Assembly (NCBI RefSeq): GCF_026151205.1
Contig: NC_087072.1
Coordinates: 3,429,375-3,493,374 of the forward strand
Reading direction: 5' to 3'
Length of the DNA: 64,000 nt
Source of the DNA: Bolinopsis microptera
Taxonomy: Eukaryota > Ctenophora > Tentaculata > Lobata > Bolinopsidae
A model generated the notes under the pieces. That model worked only from the letters and a program-made list of their open reading frames with translations, ran no database searches and had not been told where the DNA came from. Of the stretch, positions 1 through 13,100 are shown piece after piece; positions within the stretch are counted from its first letter, which is position 1; the number at the start of each line of letters is the position of its first letter. The position numbers and the translations under genes are program-made.

Positions 1-99
1 CAGACAGTGTCGTCGGAGCAAAATGGATACATTAAAGCTAGGAATTTTTTAAAATGACATTAAGTAGTAATACTCTATAAGTTATCTCATGACTTTAAG

Positions 100-153
100 G
101 GAAGAAGAGGAAAGGTTGAGATTAGAGGAGGAGGAAAGACTCAGACTCATCAG
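100..153 (+). CDS. Candidate mini-exon, duplicate 1 (Glu/Arg coiled coil)
   Basis: The segment lies between an AG at 98-99 and a GT at 154-155. It is 54 nt, a multiple of three, and reads EEEERLRLEEEERLRLIR-like. The same exon-like block recurs at 630-683 in the next tandem copy. Its sequence type matches the start of the downstream exon at 1494, so it could add 18 residues of coiled coil without changing frame. I have no transcript evidence that it is used. Confidence 0.4.
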
Positions 154-629
154 GTACAGGGACAGTCTTTTCAGATCATCTGTACAGATTCATCTTTATC
201 ATCTGTACATCTTTCTCTGTATCTTGCTGGCTCTCGTACGATACATTAATATGGCGATGTTTTTGTTCTTTGGGAAAATACATCGGTGATGTTTTTTGAT
301 TTTTGGGGAAAATAAAAGCGACATCGTTGGCGGTAAACTTGAAAGCTGACGATGATTGCCTGATTGGGGGTTGAACTTACGATTCCTAGGTTAACGACCT
401 ATTACTCTACTTACTGTGCTACCGCTGGTTCATCTTTCTTATCAGTACATTTATATCTTATTAGTACATATTTCCTCGGTTCTTCTTATTATTAGTAAAT
501 GTCTCGGTTCATGGTTATTATATTAATCACAACGTTGCAGAGATTCTACAATTATCCACAAAAAATGACTAATATATTATTGATTTTTAATGAAATGAAG
601 TACTCTATAAGTTATCTCATGACTTTAAG

Positions 630-683
630 GGAAGAAGAGGAAAGGTTGAGATTAGAGGAGGAGGAAAGATTAAAACGCATCAG
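630..683 (+). CDS. Candidate mini-exon, duplicate 2 (Glu/Arg coiled coil)
   Basis: This is the second copy of the 54-nt mini-exon, again bounded by AG and GTACAG and open throughout. It differs from copy 1 by a few bases near its end (ERLKRIR against ERLRLIR). The third copy near 1170 runs into a stop after about 14 codons and has lost the donor, so it looks dead. Confidence 0.4.
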
Positions 684-1493
684 GTACAGGGACAGTCTTA
701 TCAGATCATTTGCGGATTCGTCTTTACCAACGATTTGTCTTTATCATCACTATATCTGTTTCTGCAACCTACTGGCTCTCGTATGATACATTGGTGATGT
801 CTTTGTTCTTTGAGAAAAAAACATCGGTTTTTAAAAGTTTTAGGGGAAAATAAAAGTGACATCGTTGGCGGTAAACTTGAAAGCTGACGGTGATCGCCTG
901 ATTGGGGGTTGGACTTACGATTCCTAGGTTAACGACCTATTACTCTACTTACTGTGCCACCGCTGGTTCATATTTCTTATCAGCAAATCTTTCTCTTTTA
1001 TTTGGTTCATCTTTTTTTAGTACAATTTTTATTAGTAAATGTGTCGGTTCATAGTTATTATATTAATCACAAGGTAGCAGAGCTTCTACAATTATCCACG
1101 AAAAATGACTAATATATTGTTGATTTTTGATGGTATGAAGTACTGTATAAGTTATATCACGACTTCAAGGGAAGAAGAAGAAAGGTTGAGATTACTATTA
1201 GAGAATGAGGAATAAATAGTAGTGACAACCATTGGTCGTTAACTTGAAGATCTGACGGTGATTGGGGCCCCAGAACATCTAATTATCATCAAAACATACA
1301 CCTTTCTTATCAAATCAGAACTTCAGTGTACTTTCATTTATCTAGTATTGTTCGCAATGATCTTAACGCGACAAAACCTCCAAAACTACAAACTCAAAGC
1401 CTCCAAAACTACAAATCCCAAAACTGCCCACACATTAATGGCTGTCTTATGATTAACTTGTGATTTCTCCTTTAATCATTTCATTATTTCCAG

Positions 1494-2623
1494 GGAAGAA
1501 GAGGAAAGGTTGGCACGAGAACAGGAGGAGCGAGAAAGAATAGCAAACGAAGCAGCAGAGAAAAGGGCCGAGCTGGAGAGAAGGAGGGCGGAGGCAGAGG
1601 AGAACGCCAAAAGAGAGCGACGAGAAGACTACGAGAGGAAACTAGCTGCTGTTATGAACGCAACCTGCCAGAAAGAGAGGGTAACAAACTCGTTATTGTT
1701 GAATAATACATGATTCTGACGTTGTACTAATAAGAATTACGAGTATTTTGAATTTCCTACAAATTTTCAATTGTTAATTGCTCATAAAATTATCTTTATT
1801 CATAGGAGACTGCCTTAAAAGAAGTGGGGAAACTTACATTTTTGGACTTCAACTCTCAAGAGGAGTGGGAAACTCATCAAAGAGAAGTTGGGAAGTTGAA
1901 CATCCTGGTGAGCAACTATTTTCTGTTTTTGTAACGTGGAATGTAATTGTCTACCATAATGCCACGGCCAGGGTGTAGTCGTTGAATTCTGACATTATTC
2001 AGTCTCAAATACACTCTGCAGTTTTAAAAACCAGTTTATCGCTTCTACAATTAACAAATTGTTTTTTAAAGGAAATAGCAGGTAAATTCAAAAAGAAAGG
2101 AAAGAAGTTCAGAAAAGAAAGAAGGAAGACTCAATCTATAAACTGGTCTAACGCCAAGGCGATAATTAACAAATACGCTGATGTTCAGCCACAGGAAGAG
2201 GTATTATTTCTTCAATATTTTTAATTTTCCCCGCTTTATTTTTCATCAAACAGGATCTTTTAAAAAATTTGTATGCCATATTTGCTAAGGTTTTCGTCGA
2301 TACCCAATTTTTCTTTTGTTCAAAAATCAAAATTCTCATGCAGCTTAAGTGTTGAAGTGTTTCCTGGAACTATTAAACTTTTAAAAGGTTTCAGATTTAC
2401 ATCTCACATTTCCAGAATATTCTAGTTTTATTCCAACCCTTCCTAGGTAGTACGGTTCGTGAAGCCGACAGCAGTGGATCTAACTGATCTGGAGTGCTAC
2501 ACAGGAGACGACTACCCCTCAGCCACAACACCAACAGACAGATCCAGCGACATGGGGACCCCTGACAGTGGCATCCGCTCCACCTGCAGCCAGGACCTGG
2601 AGCAGGAGAGTGTAACTCAGTGA
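1494..2623 (+). CDS. 3' end of an unrecognised coiled-coil gene (four exons)
   Basis: Four plus-strand exons are visible at 1494-1680, 1806-1907, 2072-2200 and 2447-2623, ending in TGA at 2621-2623. Introns start GT (GTAACA, GTGAGC, GTATTA) and end CAG, TAG, AAG and TAG. The first exon encodes a strongly charged Glu/Arg coiled coil (EEEERLAREQEERERIAN). The second contains GKLTFLDFNSQEEW. The third is very lysine-rich (KFKKKGKKFRKERRK). The last is a Ser/Thr-rich acidic tail ending QESVTQ. The gene continues beyond the left edge. I do not recognise the family; cytoskeletal or scaffold coiled-coil proteins have this style, but that is only a resemblance. Confidence 0.65.
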
Positions 2624-3576
2624 GGGGTGCCGGTTCAAGGTCACGTGGTCTGTGGTTCAGTGGCCACGTGGTTTATGGCTCATCTCAAACAGTCTTCATC
2701 TGTACAGTGTTATATTATGCAGGAAAATTCAGGACGTGGCTGTAAAAGCTCAGTAAAATGCTCCAGGGATCACGTGAACAGTGGTTTGTCATGCGGTTTG
2801 TCACGTGGATTATGCGAACGTTACCAGTATGTTTATAACAGTCTCCATTTGTAATAATCTAATAATATACCGGGTTATACATAATACAGTGTGTATTAAA
2901 TGAGAATGATTCTGAGACTTGATTGCTGGGAATTCAACTTAGGGGAATTTAGATTATTTGAAGAAATATTGTGATAAGTACGGCGACATTTTGAAGGTTT
3001 TATCGAGATTACAATCCGCGACCCTAAGTTAAAGTACTGCGATAATTTTATGGTTTTGTCGAGATTTCGATCCGACCCAAAAGATCTGTATCACTCATTT
3101 CTAGATTAATTTCTAAAATTTTTAATCGTATAAAAAATTGATCATGTAACATTTTCAGACATCCAGAAAAGTTGTTGTTAAAAGTGTAAATAATGATCCA
3201 GCCAACTTTTGACTCTCAATTTGTATTTGGCTTGAACTTTCACGAAATTATAAAAAGAACAAATTAAACAATCGATTAGGGGAAATTGGCAGTTATACAA
3301 TATGTTCAGCAGCATTATTATAGATCATGTAGTTACAATCTCAATCTGTATTAAGTATTATAAGAGCTTTGCCTGCTAATGTCAAATGTTTAAAATTCCA
3401 AATTAACAATATCTTTTAAAAAGAAAAATCTCAAATAGATATCTCGAACATTATGGTCACGGAAAAAACGATTTAAAAATACTTTTGAATCATTGGTGGA
3501 GTACAAAAATTACACAATTATATAAAATGAGGGTCAACATTTTTCGATTTTCTTTTTTCTTCTTCTTATTCTTCCT
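2624..3576. other. Convergent intergenic region / 3' UTRs
   Basis: This AT-rich stretch lies between the stop of the plus-strand coiled-coil gene and the stop of the giant minus-strand gene, so the two genes converge here. ATTAAA near 2896 could serve as a poly(A) signal for the plus-strand gene. I see no further gene. Confidence 0.5.
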
Positions 3577-4116
3577 TTAATCACATTCTTGTATACCCTT
3601 AAAGAGAAGGTAAAGTCCCTCAATGTTGATGTCTCCAATGTCGTTGAATGTCATGGTCATTACCTTGCCCTGAGTGTTAGTAGCACAGTCGAATCGCACT
3701 GTAGAGGTCTTGCCGCTCATATGCACTGTGTTACAAGTACTCTTCCCGACTTTAACCTGTAAGGAAGTTAACTCTTTTAACGAGGAACTAAGTGAAATTA
3801 AAATGACCAGAGGGAAAGGAGTTGGTGGGATTTGGAGTTAAGGGAGACGGATTAACCTCTAGAGTTGAAAATAATTCAAATCGATAAAAACATTGACTAA
3901 GTCTTGCAATTCATTATATTTTGAGACAGTTCATCCCATTTGAATGACTTACCACAACGTTTCCGCCACTCTTTGAACAGCAGGACTGTTTATTGTAGAT
4001 CTCCACTGTCTTTATCTGGTAGCAATGTTTGAGGTCTATTGTCACAACCTTGCCGCTCTTCACTCCTTGACACTTACCGTCACCGCATGGTAGACGCTTG
4101 ATCGACGATATAACTC
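3577..4116 (-). CDS. Giant gene, last two exons: divergent discoidin-like C-terminal domain
   Basis: Exons 3953-4116 and 3577-3756 join in phase 0 and end with TAA. The product reads ISSIKRLPCGDGKCQGVK, then VTIDLKHCYQIKTVEIYN, then QSCCSKSGGNVVVKVG, STCNTVHMSGKTSTVRFDC, and ends FKGIQECD. The pattern V-x-I-D-L, V-x-I-Y-N, a CC pair, a V-x-V-G strand and a later C echoes the F-type-lectin/F5-8C domains at the N-terminal end of the same protein, but it lacks their AVDGN and WW-VDL motifs. I call it a diverged discoidin-like fold with moderate confidence; a new C-terminal domain is the alternative. Confidence 0.7.
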
Positions 4117-7100
4117 CTGAAAAAGTGTGAATCTTAGTTGAACTGCTTTAAACAAAGTTTATTTATTGACATTATTTCCGTTTCAATACTTTGAAAGTAG
4201 ACATTCAGGAAATACCAAGGAAATAATTACCGATAAAAACCAAGTAAGTGTGACACTACTATTTATTGGCATTGTTTCCGTTCCAGTACTTTTAAAATTA
4301 AAGTAGACAACCAATAAATACCAAGAAAATCTTTACCAAGAAATACCGAGCAAAGATTAATAATAATCAACAAATAAGATAAAACTAAAAATAAAAAGCA
4401 CAGTTAAGTAAATATTAACCCTATTGATGACACTTACTTGACTTGGTATAAGGAACCTTGCTGGTTCCCGTCATCAGCGAGTACTTGTGAGCCTTAAAGT
4501 CGTGATACACAGCAGTGCAGCCAGGTGTTACCATACAAGCGGCTGTAGCGTGGTCCGTATCTGGGAACTTGTCCGCACCCTTGATGGGTTCTCCGTATTT
4601 CACGTACTTGAGAGTCTGCCAGTGGAGGTGGTGGTGAACAATGGTCAGGTCACTCAGGTCTAGTGTAGTTTCTGGGGAATAATATAATGTTAGTTATCTT
4701 TATTATTTATACGTAAATTATTTATTATTATTGTTTATACGTAAATACTTGTCAAAAATTCAGATATGTCTCATTAAAACTCATGGAATCATTTTTTGTT
4801 GTCAATCTGCCAAGAGTCCCAATTTGCTAACTACAAACAGTCACTCAGATCATACTTACTTCCAAGTAACCAGGCTTGTTCGCCGAGAGCATCAGAAACC
4901 TTCTCTCCCGTCCTTAAGTAATACTTCTTGTGGACGAAGTGTACACTCTGGCACATCGGGTGACGGACACAAGCAGACAGAGCAGTGTTCCGGTCTGTAA
5001 ACACTGACTTCTTGGTTTTGAGCACACCTCCTGTTTTGTAGCCGTCGTAGTAGTTCCACTCGGTACCTGGGAGGGTGGAGGTTAGAATGAGGTTATAGTG
5101 AGGTTAGAATGAGGTTTTAGTTAGAGGCACAGTTTAAAGTGAACTGTGCTACTTCCGTCACGCTTAAATGGCTTGAATATATCACTTTGGGGTATTTTCT
5201 ATTATTGAAGCGTGTTGTAAAATATGTAAATTCTAGAATTTATTACTTTATTCATGCTTGGGGAATGAGGGTCGTATGTTTATTTTGGTGATGCTGAGAA
5301 GCAAAAATTGAATTTAAACTAAACTTTAGAAAATAACAGGTTAATGATTGATGATGGTTTAACAATTGATACTTACTGTCATAAGAGAATTGAGGTACAT
5401 AGCCTGCTCCACCCTTCAGCCAGCAAGAACCACCGTCCCTAGACACTAATTCAGTACTTGTAGCCACCATGAACTTTCCTTCAGGTGTCTTATCCACTCC
5501 AGTACAAGTCTTAGACTTGGAGCAAGCGAACAGAGCTGTTTTCAGGTCCTTGAAGGTGGTGGTAGGTTTAGCTAGGTTGAATCCTGTAACTTCAGTCCAG
5601 ACACGTTGTCTGAAAGTAACAGAGCTACTTCCTCTCAGATACGCAGAGTATCCGTTCCTGCGAGCGGTCCTCTCTATCTTGCCCAATCTGAACTTGTGGT
5701 TATTGATCTTAGTAACACCTGTACAGGCGGGCTTCTTGGAGCAAGCCTTGAGACCAGCAGTCAGTGTACCGTAGGTGGAGGAGTCCAGATAATCTCCATC
5801 AATCTTGTTGTTGTCCCCGGATCTGGTCCACATGTAACCGTCCCCGATAACAGCCTTGGTTCCCTTGTTGTACGTCCTGCCGTGTCCTATCTTCAGTTCA
5901 GTAGATTTGGCCAGGTAGTAGTTACCCTTCTTGGTGACGAAGGATATACCCTTGCAGCTGGGATCAGCGACACAGGCCTCCAGAGCTTGAGGTAGAGTTT
6001 TGTAGGCGTCCTTCTTCAGGTTCTTGTGGATGTAAGGTGCCTTGACTTGCCAGTAATATTCCTTCAGGTACAGAGAGTAGGTTACGAAGGCTAGCTTCAT
6101 ATCGTTCCTGACATAACTGACAGAGTTCTCATCTGAGAACACTGTCCATCCCAGAGCGATGTAGTAGGCACTTCCTCTCTTCACAAATCCAGTACAATCA
6201 GGCTTCTTGATGCAAGCAACAGCAGCAGCCGCCTCACTACCACGATTAGTCTTCTCAATCTTGTCGAGAGTGTAACTGGGGAGTACTGAGAAGAGAACCT
6301 TCTGGTGAGTGACAACAGAGGTCTTCTGTATCCAGGCGGTACGTTTAGAGTTGGGTTTGAGGGTGGTTCCGGTGTTACACCTGTAGATGTTAGGTCCTTC
6401 CTTTGTTACTCCCGTACACTTTCCACTTGCAGAGCACACCTTGAGTGCTGTGTTGCGGTTAGTGTAGACCTTTTTGTTGAAGTAGCCAGTCAGGGTTTCA
6501 CCCATCTCTTCGTCCCAGAGATATCCGTGGACAGCCTCAACTTCACCCTTGTTCAACCAAGTGATTGATCCTGCCTTCTCTGTCATCTTCTCGTGTTTGT
6601 ATAATCTGTACTTGCCGTCGGTCAAAGTGACTCCTGCAGAAGAACAATGAGTTAGTGATATAATAAAATGTGTATCATGACCTTTAGTAAAGTTTGAAAA
6701 AGAAACAGATAAACTTGAACAATCTTACCCCGAAGACAACCGCCAGTTCCTATTAAAAATATGTTAACAAATACCAATAGAGTAAGTAAATAACTGACCA
6801 CTACACTGGGAGTTAGTGACACAAGCTCTGAGAGCAGTGATCCTGGTGTTATAGATCTTGTTATCAGCCAGCGGTCCTGTTAGAGTGTACGGAGAGTTGA
6901 CATCCCATATCTTGTCAGCCAGGTAGATGGAGTAGCTGGTGTAGTCGTAGCCTCCCTTCGTGAAGGTGGCTGCTCCTTTCACCTCCTTAACATCACTTCC
7001 TCCAGCCAGTCTGTGGGGTTGGTATGTCAGAAATGCAGTCTTGTTGATAATTTTACTTGGTACAGTTCATTGCTTATACTGTAAACTAACGAAATCAAAA

Positions 7101-10100
7101 ATGTTGAAATTGTAATTCCCCATCGGGCCCAGGATTGTTCTGACAAGTAAACGTGATTTGGAATGATTGAGAAGGAATTAGGATAAATGACCAAACTTAC
7201 TGGAATTTGTGAGGTCCGAGCTTGTTGACAGCCTTGCAGTTGGGGTTCTTAGCACAAGCTCTTCCTGCATCTACTATCGTGGTGTAAATTTTCTTGTCAA
7301 CGATCGTTATATAGATGTAGTCCGTAGTGTACGAGTAGACGTAACCGTTCAAGGATTCGCATTCTCCGCTGATCTCGATGAGAGTGAATCCTGGTTTCTT
7401 GGTCGGTTCTCCTTCTCCCACTAAGTAGTACACTCCTTCGTCTGTCTTGACCACGCCCTTACACTTTTTGTTCTTCTTGCAAGTTTTCAGAGCAATGCGG
7501 CGGTCCTTAAAGTCAATCTTGTCTAGTCTGTGAGTGGAGAACTGATCAATGTTCACCTCCCATGTTGCCCCACCAACGTTTACAGATCCTGGTCCCTTGA
7601 TCCAGCACGTGGCCTTCTTGGAGGGCTCAGCGACTTTGCCGGTGTTGAGGCGGAACCTATTGGTGCGCTCTCTTGTGACACCCTGGCATCTAGTGAGGCG
7701 AATACACTCGTTCAGAGCATCGTTCCTGTTGTTGAATACTTTGCCGTTAACGTATCCGGTGAGAGCGTGGTGAGTCTTACTCTTCCAAGTGAAGCCTCCG
7801 TAGGATATTGTCATCTCAACCACTGTTGGTTTGATACCTCCTCGCACGAACGCAGGTCTCACCAACTGATGGTTCAAGAGAGTTACCGGAGTTGATCCTA
7901 TATTTCTTGGTGGTCTGGTCCAGAGTAATACCTGTGCATACAGCTGACTTCTTGCATGCTGCTGCTGCTTCCTCCTTGGATTTGTAGGTCGTCTTGCCGA
8001 TGTCTCCTGTTAGTCTGTAACCAGACTTCTCGGAGTAGAAGATATCTGAAACAGAGTCCAGTTATTGGTCAGCAAGTATCAACACATTATGAGTTTTGTC
8101 ATTCCTTATGATTTCAAACTCAAATTGCACCTGCTGACTGAAAGACAAAACTTGAGTTTTGGAAGATGAGAAGATACTTACAGTCGATAACTTCGTAACG
8201 GTCGCCACGAATGTAGGCAGCGTAGTTGCCGTTGGCACGAACAGGCCGGTCGTTGTTATTTGTTCGGAATCGGTTAAATTCCTTGGTAACACCCTGTATA
8301 AAATTACAATATTTAGTCCTGAGAACGTTATCTATTACATGAACTGAGATATTATGGTGATTTTGCTCACAATTTTAGCGAAATTTAAGGTATTCCCGGT
8401 GGATCTAATTAATTCCATTAAATCATCCACCCAAAATATTGCAAAATTTGCACCACTTCATCAGGAGACTTTCTATTGATACCATTCAACCATGAAATAA
8501 GATCTTTGTCGAGTTCCGTTAAAATCCGATTTGCTAAATTGATTCACATTTTGCATCTATTGAAGATCGATGTATTTTTATTTTGTGTAGCCTGCACGGG
8601 ATTATACTTATAGGCGAGTTTTTTCACATACCAACCTAGATAAGCCAACACGTCTCACGTACTGAAATGGTTGCAGATGTCTAAATATGTCAGAAGTGGT
8701 TAACAAGCTGTGAAACCTGACCCTCTCTCTCTCAACCCATGACTCAACCTCTCAAGAGATAGCAATCCCGCCTAACATTTCCGAAAATATCCTATCTAAT
8801 TCGTCAACCACTTTTGACTGAGTACCTACATTTTCAAGAGAACAGAAATCCTATTCTGGATTCGCTTCCGTCTTTGTTATGTTGCTGGTGATCGCATTGG
8901 TATTATTCCATTCAGCTGAATGTAAAGAAAAGCCTCACCTGGGCCGAGGTTTTTATCTTCCTGATACCCCAGTTTACAAGCTATCAGCCGAGGGGAAATC
9001 TATATTTAGGAACCTACCAGATAGCTGCTTCGTCAAACAGACGAGCACCAAAAACAGGGCCCGAATACTCAGTTTTACCAACCCAGGGGAATTCTATCGG
9101 TTCGTCGGAGAAGATCTAGGACTAAAGCAGTACCAAATAATGCCTCGCAACCTTTACAAAACCTTGTTATACGTCTCTCTGAGCATTTCCACTGATCTGG
9201 AGGTGGTTGGAGCAGGTATAGAAATCAGCCGGGAACTATCCTCTACCACTCTTCTTCCGGACTGCCTTGCTAAAGCTGAACTCAGCGAAGATCTGGTCCG
9301 AGATTTTAAAATATTGGCAGATAAGATCAAGAAACCGTCTGTTGCTGACAGCTGGATAGAATACCAAACATTCCTGAGAAAATACGGGACCCACTACATG
9401 AAGGGGATGTACAGCGGGAACAAAGTCCACAACTTCGTGTTTGCTAAGAAGTCCTCCGGATACACTGTGGATCAGCTAAGTGCAGCAGCTTGCCTCAAAC
9501 TAAAGAATGGTGGACTTACATTCTGTCAATTCTCAGACCATACGTATAAGGAGGTAGCGGCCCTAAAAACCTCTGAATATTACGAGGTATACGGAGGAAC
9601 TGCAGAAACAAGACTCAATATGACCGAGGGGGATGTGACCGCTGATGACCTTTACAAGTTTATCCGGAGTGATACAGATGAAGAGCAACATATCAGAGTG
9701 ACTTTAGAACCCCTTACTCTGCTCCTAAAGAACAGGTTCCTGGGGACGGAGTACTTCTCCAAAGCTCTCAACCTGGAGCAGTTCTACGAGGGGTTCGTGG
9801 TTAAGGGTTGTGATGAGAAGTCGGTGGGAGGGGTTCTTACTCAGCGGTTCAGACTGATCAGCAATCTCCACTCCCTCCCAGAGTACAGGTGTGAACTCGC
9901 TAAAACAGGGTGTCGGTCACATAACGACTGCCATCTTGATGTAAGCTCCTTCTGGACCCACTGCTACTGTTACGGTAAGACCTGTATCACCAGTACAAGA
10001 TGGAGCACTGCTGAGTTGGGGAGCTACTCCACCAGATCAGCTCAAGTCTCGCTTCACGGATCTACTTACGAGGGAGAGAACATGTCATGTCACTATCTAT

Positions 10101-13100
10101 TTGGCCCTTCTTGTGAGTGTGACTTTGGTGCCCATAACCAGTGGGACGAAACCTGGCCTGGACCTAAATCTGATTTCTCGCAGGATCTCCAGTTTTATAG
10201 ACAACTTTATAAGAACGGCGTCTTGTTCAAAAGCGGAGCAGGGGGACAATTTTTTGACATTTCTGCAGTGCTATTTTTAATTGTCACGATGAAGTTATTG
10301 ATGTCATGACCTTCATAAGAAATAGGAACTAGGAAATAACAGACAAAATTTGATCAGAATCATTGACGATAGTGCAAGTTACAATATTCCAAATTTCATA
10401 AATGTAGATGATTTCCACCAATATACTATTAACTGTTACATCATGATTTGTAATTTGTATAAAATGATTTTAATCTTGATATTTTTACTATTTGAAAAGA
10501 ATTAAGAAAAATACATTTAGATTGTCTTCTCACAAAAATCTTGAGATCATCCTTCGACTATAAATACAATTTCATGTCGATTTAAAGTTGACTCAGAGTG
10601 AGTGATAATATCTTACCTTGCAAGTTGGGGAGGCAACACAAGCCTTGGTGGCATCAGACAAACTGGTGTAAGTCTTGTTATCATCATACCCTGTCAGTCT
10701 GTAGTTCGTCATCTTAGCCCACAGATAATTTTCACTTGTCAGCTGCAAGGGTAGGCAATTTTAGCTTGAACCAGATGAATGCAAAATTTATTTCTTATTC
10801 GAATTAAGTAATTTCTAATCATGATATAATTTTATTTCACTTCGATAGAGGATATTTCATTTTTCTCCGTAAGAGTTAAGAAAAAAGCAATTTGTCTCTG
10901 CAACCGAGCACCCTATACTGAGTACTCAGTAAGTACTACAAACCTTAATTCCGCTGTAGACATAAGCAACATGTCCTATTTTAGGTGTGACCATCCTGTT
11001 GTAGTGGTATATCACGTAAGTCTTTCCGTTCCACTCGAACCCGTTACATCCGTGCTTCTCTTCACAGAGCTCCATTGCCTTAGCAATGTTAGCAGCTGTT
11101 CCAAGCTTGCTTCCCTCTGTGATTGTAAAACTGTTAGATACGTACAAACGCTTTACGAACAAATGTTAAGGTAAAATTTCTACGTTTACATTTAACTAAT
11201 ATACTGACACAAATCTAAAATAACAAATGCAAAATGTCTTCGCTGGGTCAACTCTATCTGTGTAAGAAGAGATACTTACGCAGTCCGGCGGGAGAGTATC
11301 CGATGTAAGCCTTATCGTCCATGTTAACAATACGTTGGGTGGTGTAGAACTCGTCCTTAGAGTAGACAACCCCTCCCTTCTGTCCCTTCAGTTCTCCGTC
11401 CTTGTTTAGTCTGGTGGGGAAAACAGTGTTGTAAATCTGACATTCATCAAATTATAATTAAAACAACAATCCCTTGTTTTGAAATAAAAATAAAAATACG
11501 ATGACCATCGATACACTCATAGTTAATTTATATCTAAATCAACTATACACCCCGAACGTGTAGATTGTGTACACACTACACTGTAGATTGTAAAGTGCTG
11601 TTTCGGAATCGTATGTCATTGATACTTCATAATTTATGCGTATCATTCATATCGCCCGATAAGACTGATGATATCCCACGTGATGGCGCGCATGGTCACG
11701 TGATTTCAGAGCGCTCACGGAAGGCCTCTAAATATTGACTTATATTCATTTGTTTACGCGTTGTTTTTGCTGCTGTTAAGAATTCTATGCTACTCAGAGG
11801 ACTGAGCTTAGAAACTCCAATTGCAGACGGATCATCTTTCTGTTTCCCGCCTGTAGCCGTAAGCGAATTGTTATTCTTTCTTTAACTAGCGAAATGGTTG
11901 CTTACTGCTTTCCATCATTCTAAGATGAGTAGTGAAATGATCTTACCTGTATTCTACCTCTTTGAGTTTACTAACTCCGACACAATGTACATTAGCAGCA
12001 CAAGCTGACTTCGCACCTTCCGCAGTTAAGTAGACCTTTTTGTCGACGAAGTTGACTCCGACGTAACCGGTGGAGATAGTAAATCTGTAGTCTGAGAAGA
12101 TTGGACGTGTGAGTAAAGTTATTGTCAATTAAATCGTTACTGTTGGATCTAGTTCTGTACGTGTTTGTTTGTTGTCGATTTCTTTATAATTGTTGTTTTG
12201 TGTTTGGTCGTTTTGTTTGTGTTTCTAGAATTGTCAATCGATGTCGTTCAGATTTTAAAATGCTGTGAGAGTGAAGATTCGTATTTTTAGCGACTTACCA
12301 TTTTGAACATCAAAGCTTCCCTCCTTGATGTAGCAGTCCATGTTATTGACCTTCCTGGGACTGTTACCAGTATTGAGTCTGTATCTCTTGGTTCCTTCCT
12401 TAGTCACACCATTACACGAAGTAGAAGCAGCACAAGCCTCCAGTGCGGTAACCAGGGCAGTGTAGCTCTGACCACTGGAGTAACCATCCAGTCTGGCTCC
12501 CTTGTGAGTGGAGTAGACACGTTGTGACACGTACATGTTCTTGTAAGGGGACTCCTTGACCCAGGACTGGGCTTTGAAGCCAGGTCGGGGGATGCCCACG
12601 TGAGACAGGTGGTACTTTTGGTGGGCGTCAGCCGTTATTCCCTTACACCGTGAGTCTCTCACACACGCTGAGAAATAGTTGGGTTTGAAATAGAATTCCT
12701 TGCTTTAACTATAACTATCACAGCACTTCATATTTAATACATCAGATGTAGTTTTAAGCAACTTAGGGTGATATTTTATCGTCTTTTTTACCTCTGAAAG
12801 CTTCAGGAAGAGTGTTGAAAGTTCTGTAAGTTCTGCCGAGTGCGAATGGAGCGGAGTAATGCCAGGTGTAACCTAGAGCAGGCCAGCTGAAACTCTGTTG
12901 GTCTTGCTCCTGGCCTCCCTTGACGTAAGTGGTAGTTCCAGTCTCATCACGCTCACCGTCCCCCTCAGCTAAGTAGTATTCGGTGGCTGACATGCGGTTA
13001 ACTGCTTTGCATGCTGGTGAAGCAGCACAAGCTTTCTCTGCTGAGTCCAGGGTGGGGTAAGGCTTGTCTTGGACCCAGTTGGTAGCGTAGTTGGTCTGGA

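Larger units (their letters stand above)
1..1210 (+). repeat. Three-copy tandem duplication (about 530 bp unit) carrying a mini-exon
   Basis: A unit of about 530 bp occurs at roughly 60-600 and 600-1135 and, more decayed, from 1135. Each copy carries the same run leading into GGAAGAAGAGGAAAGG, followed by the same intron-like tail containing TTCCTAGGTTAACGACC. The repeated block holds a 54-nt stretch bounded by AG and GT that encodes Glu/Arg-rich heptad-like sequence resembling the real exon at 1494. I read it as local tandem duplication of an exon with its flanking intron. It could instead be an unrelated intronic repeat that captured coiled-coil sequence. Confidence 0.7.

Noticed and set aside
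5469..5995. Plus-strand open frames of 100-129 codons opposite the module exons
   Set aside because: They are antisense shadows of the minus-strand coding exons, with no splice or domain support.
8879..10309. MACPF gene as a proven retrocopy
   Set aside because: It has no introns in the coding frame, but I found no poly(A) remnant and no target duplication around it.
11675..11720. CACGTG sites as a promoter
   Set aside because: Two short palindromes in an intron are expected by chance and no transcript start is visible.
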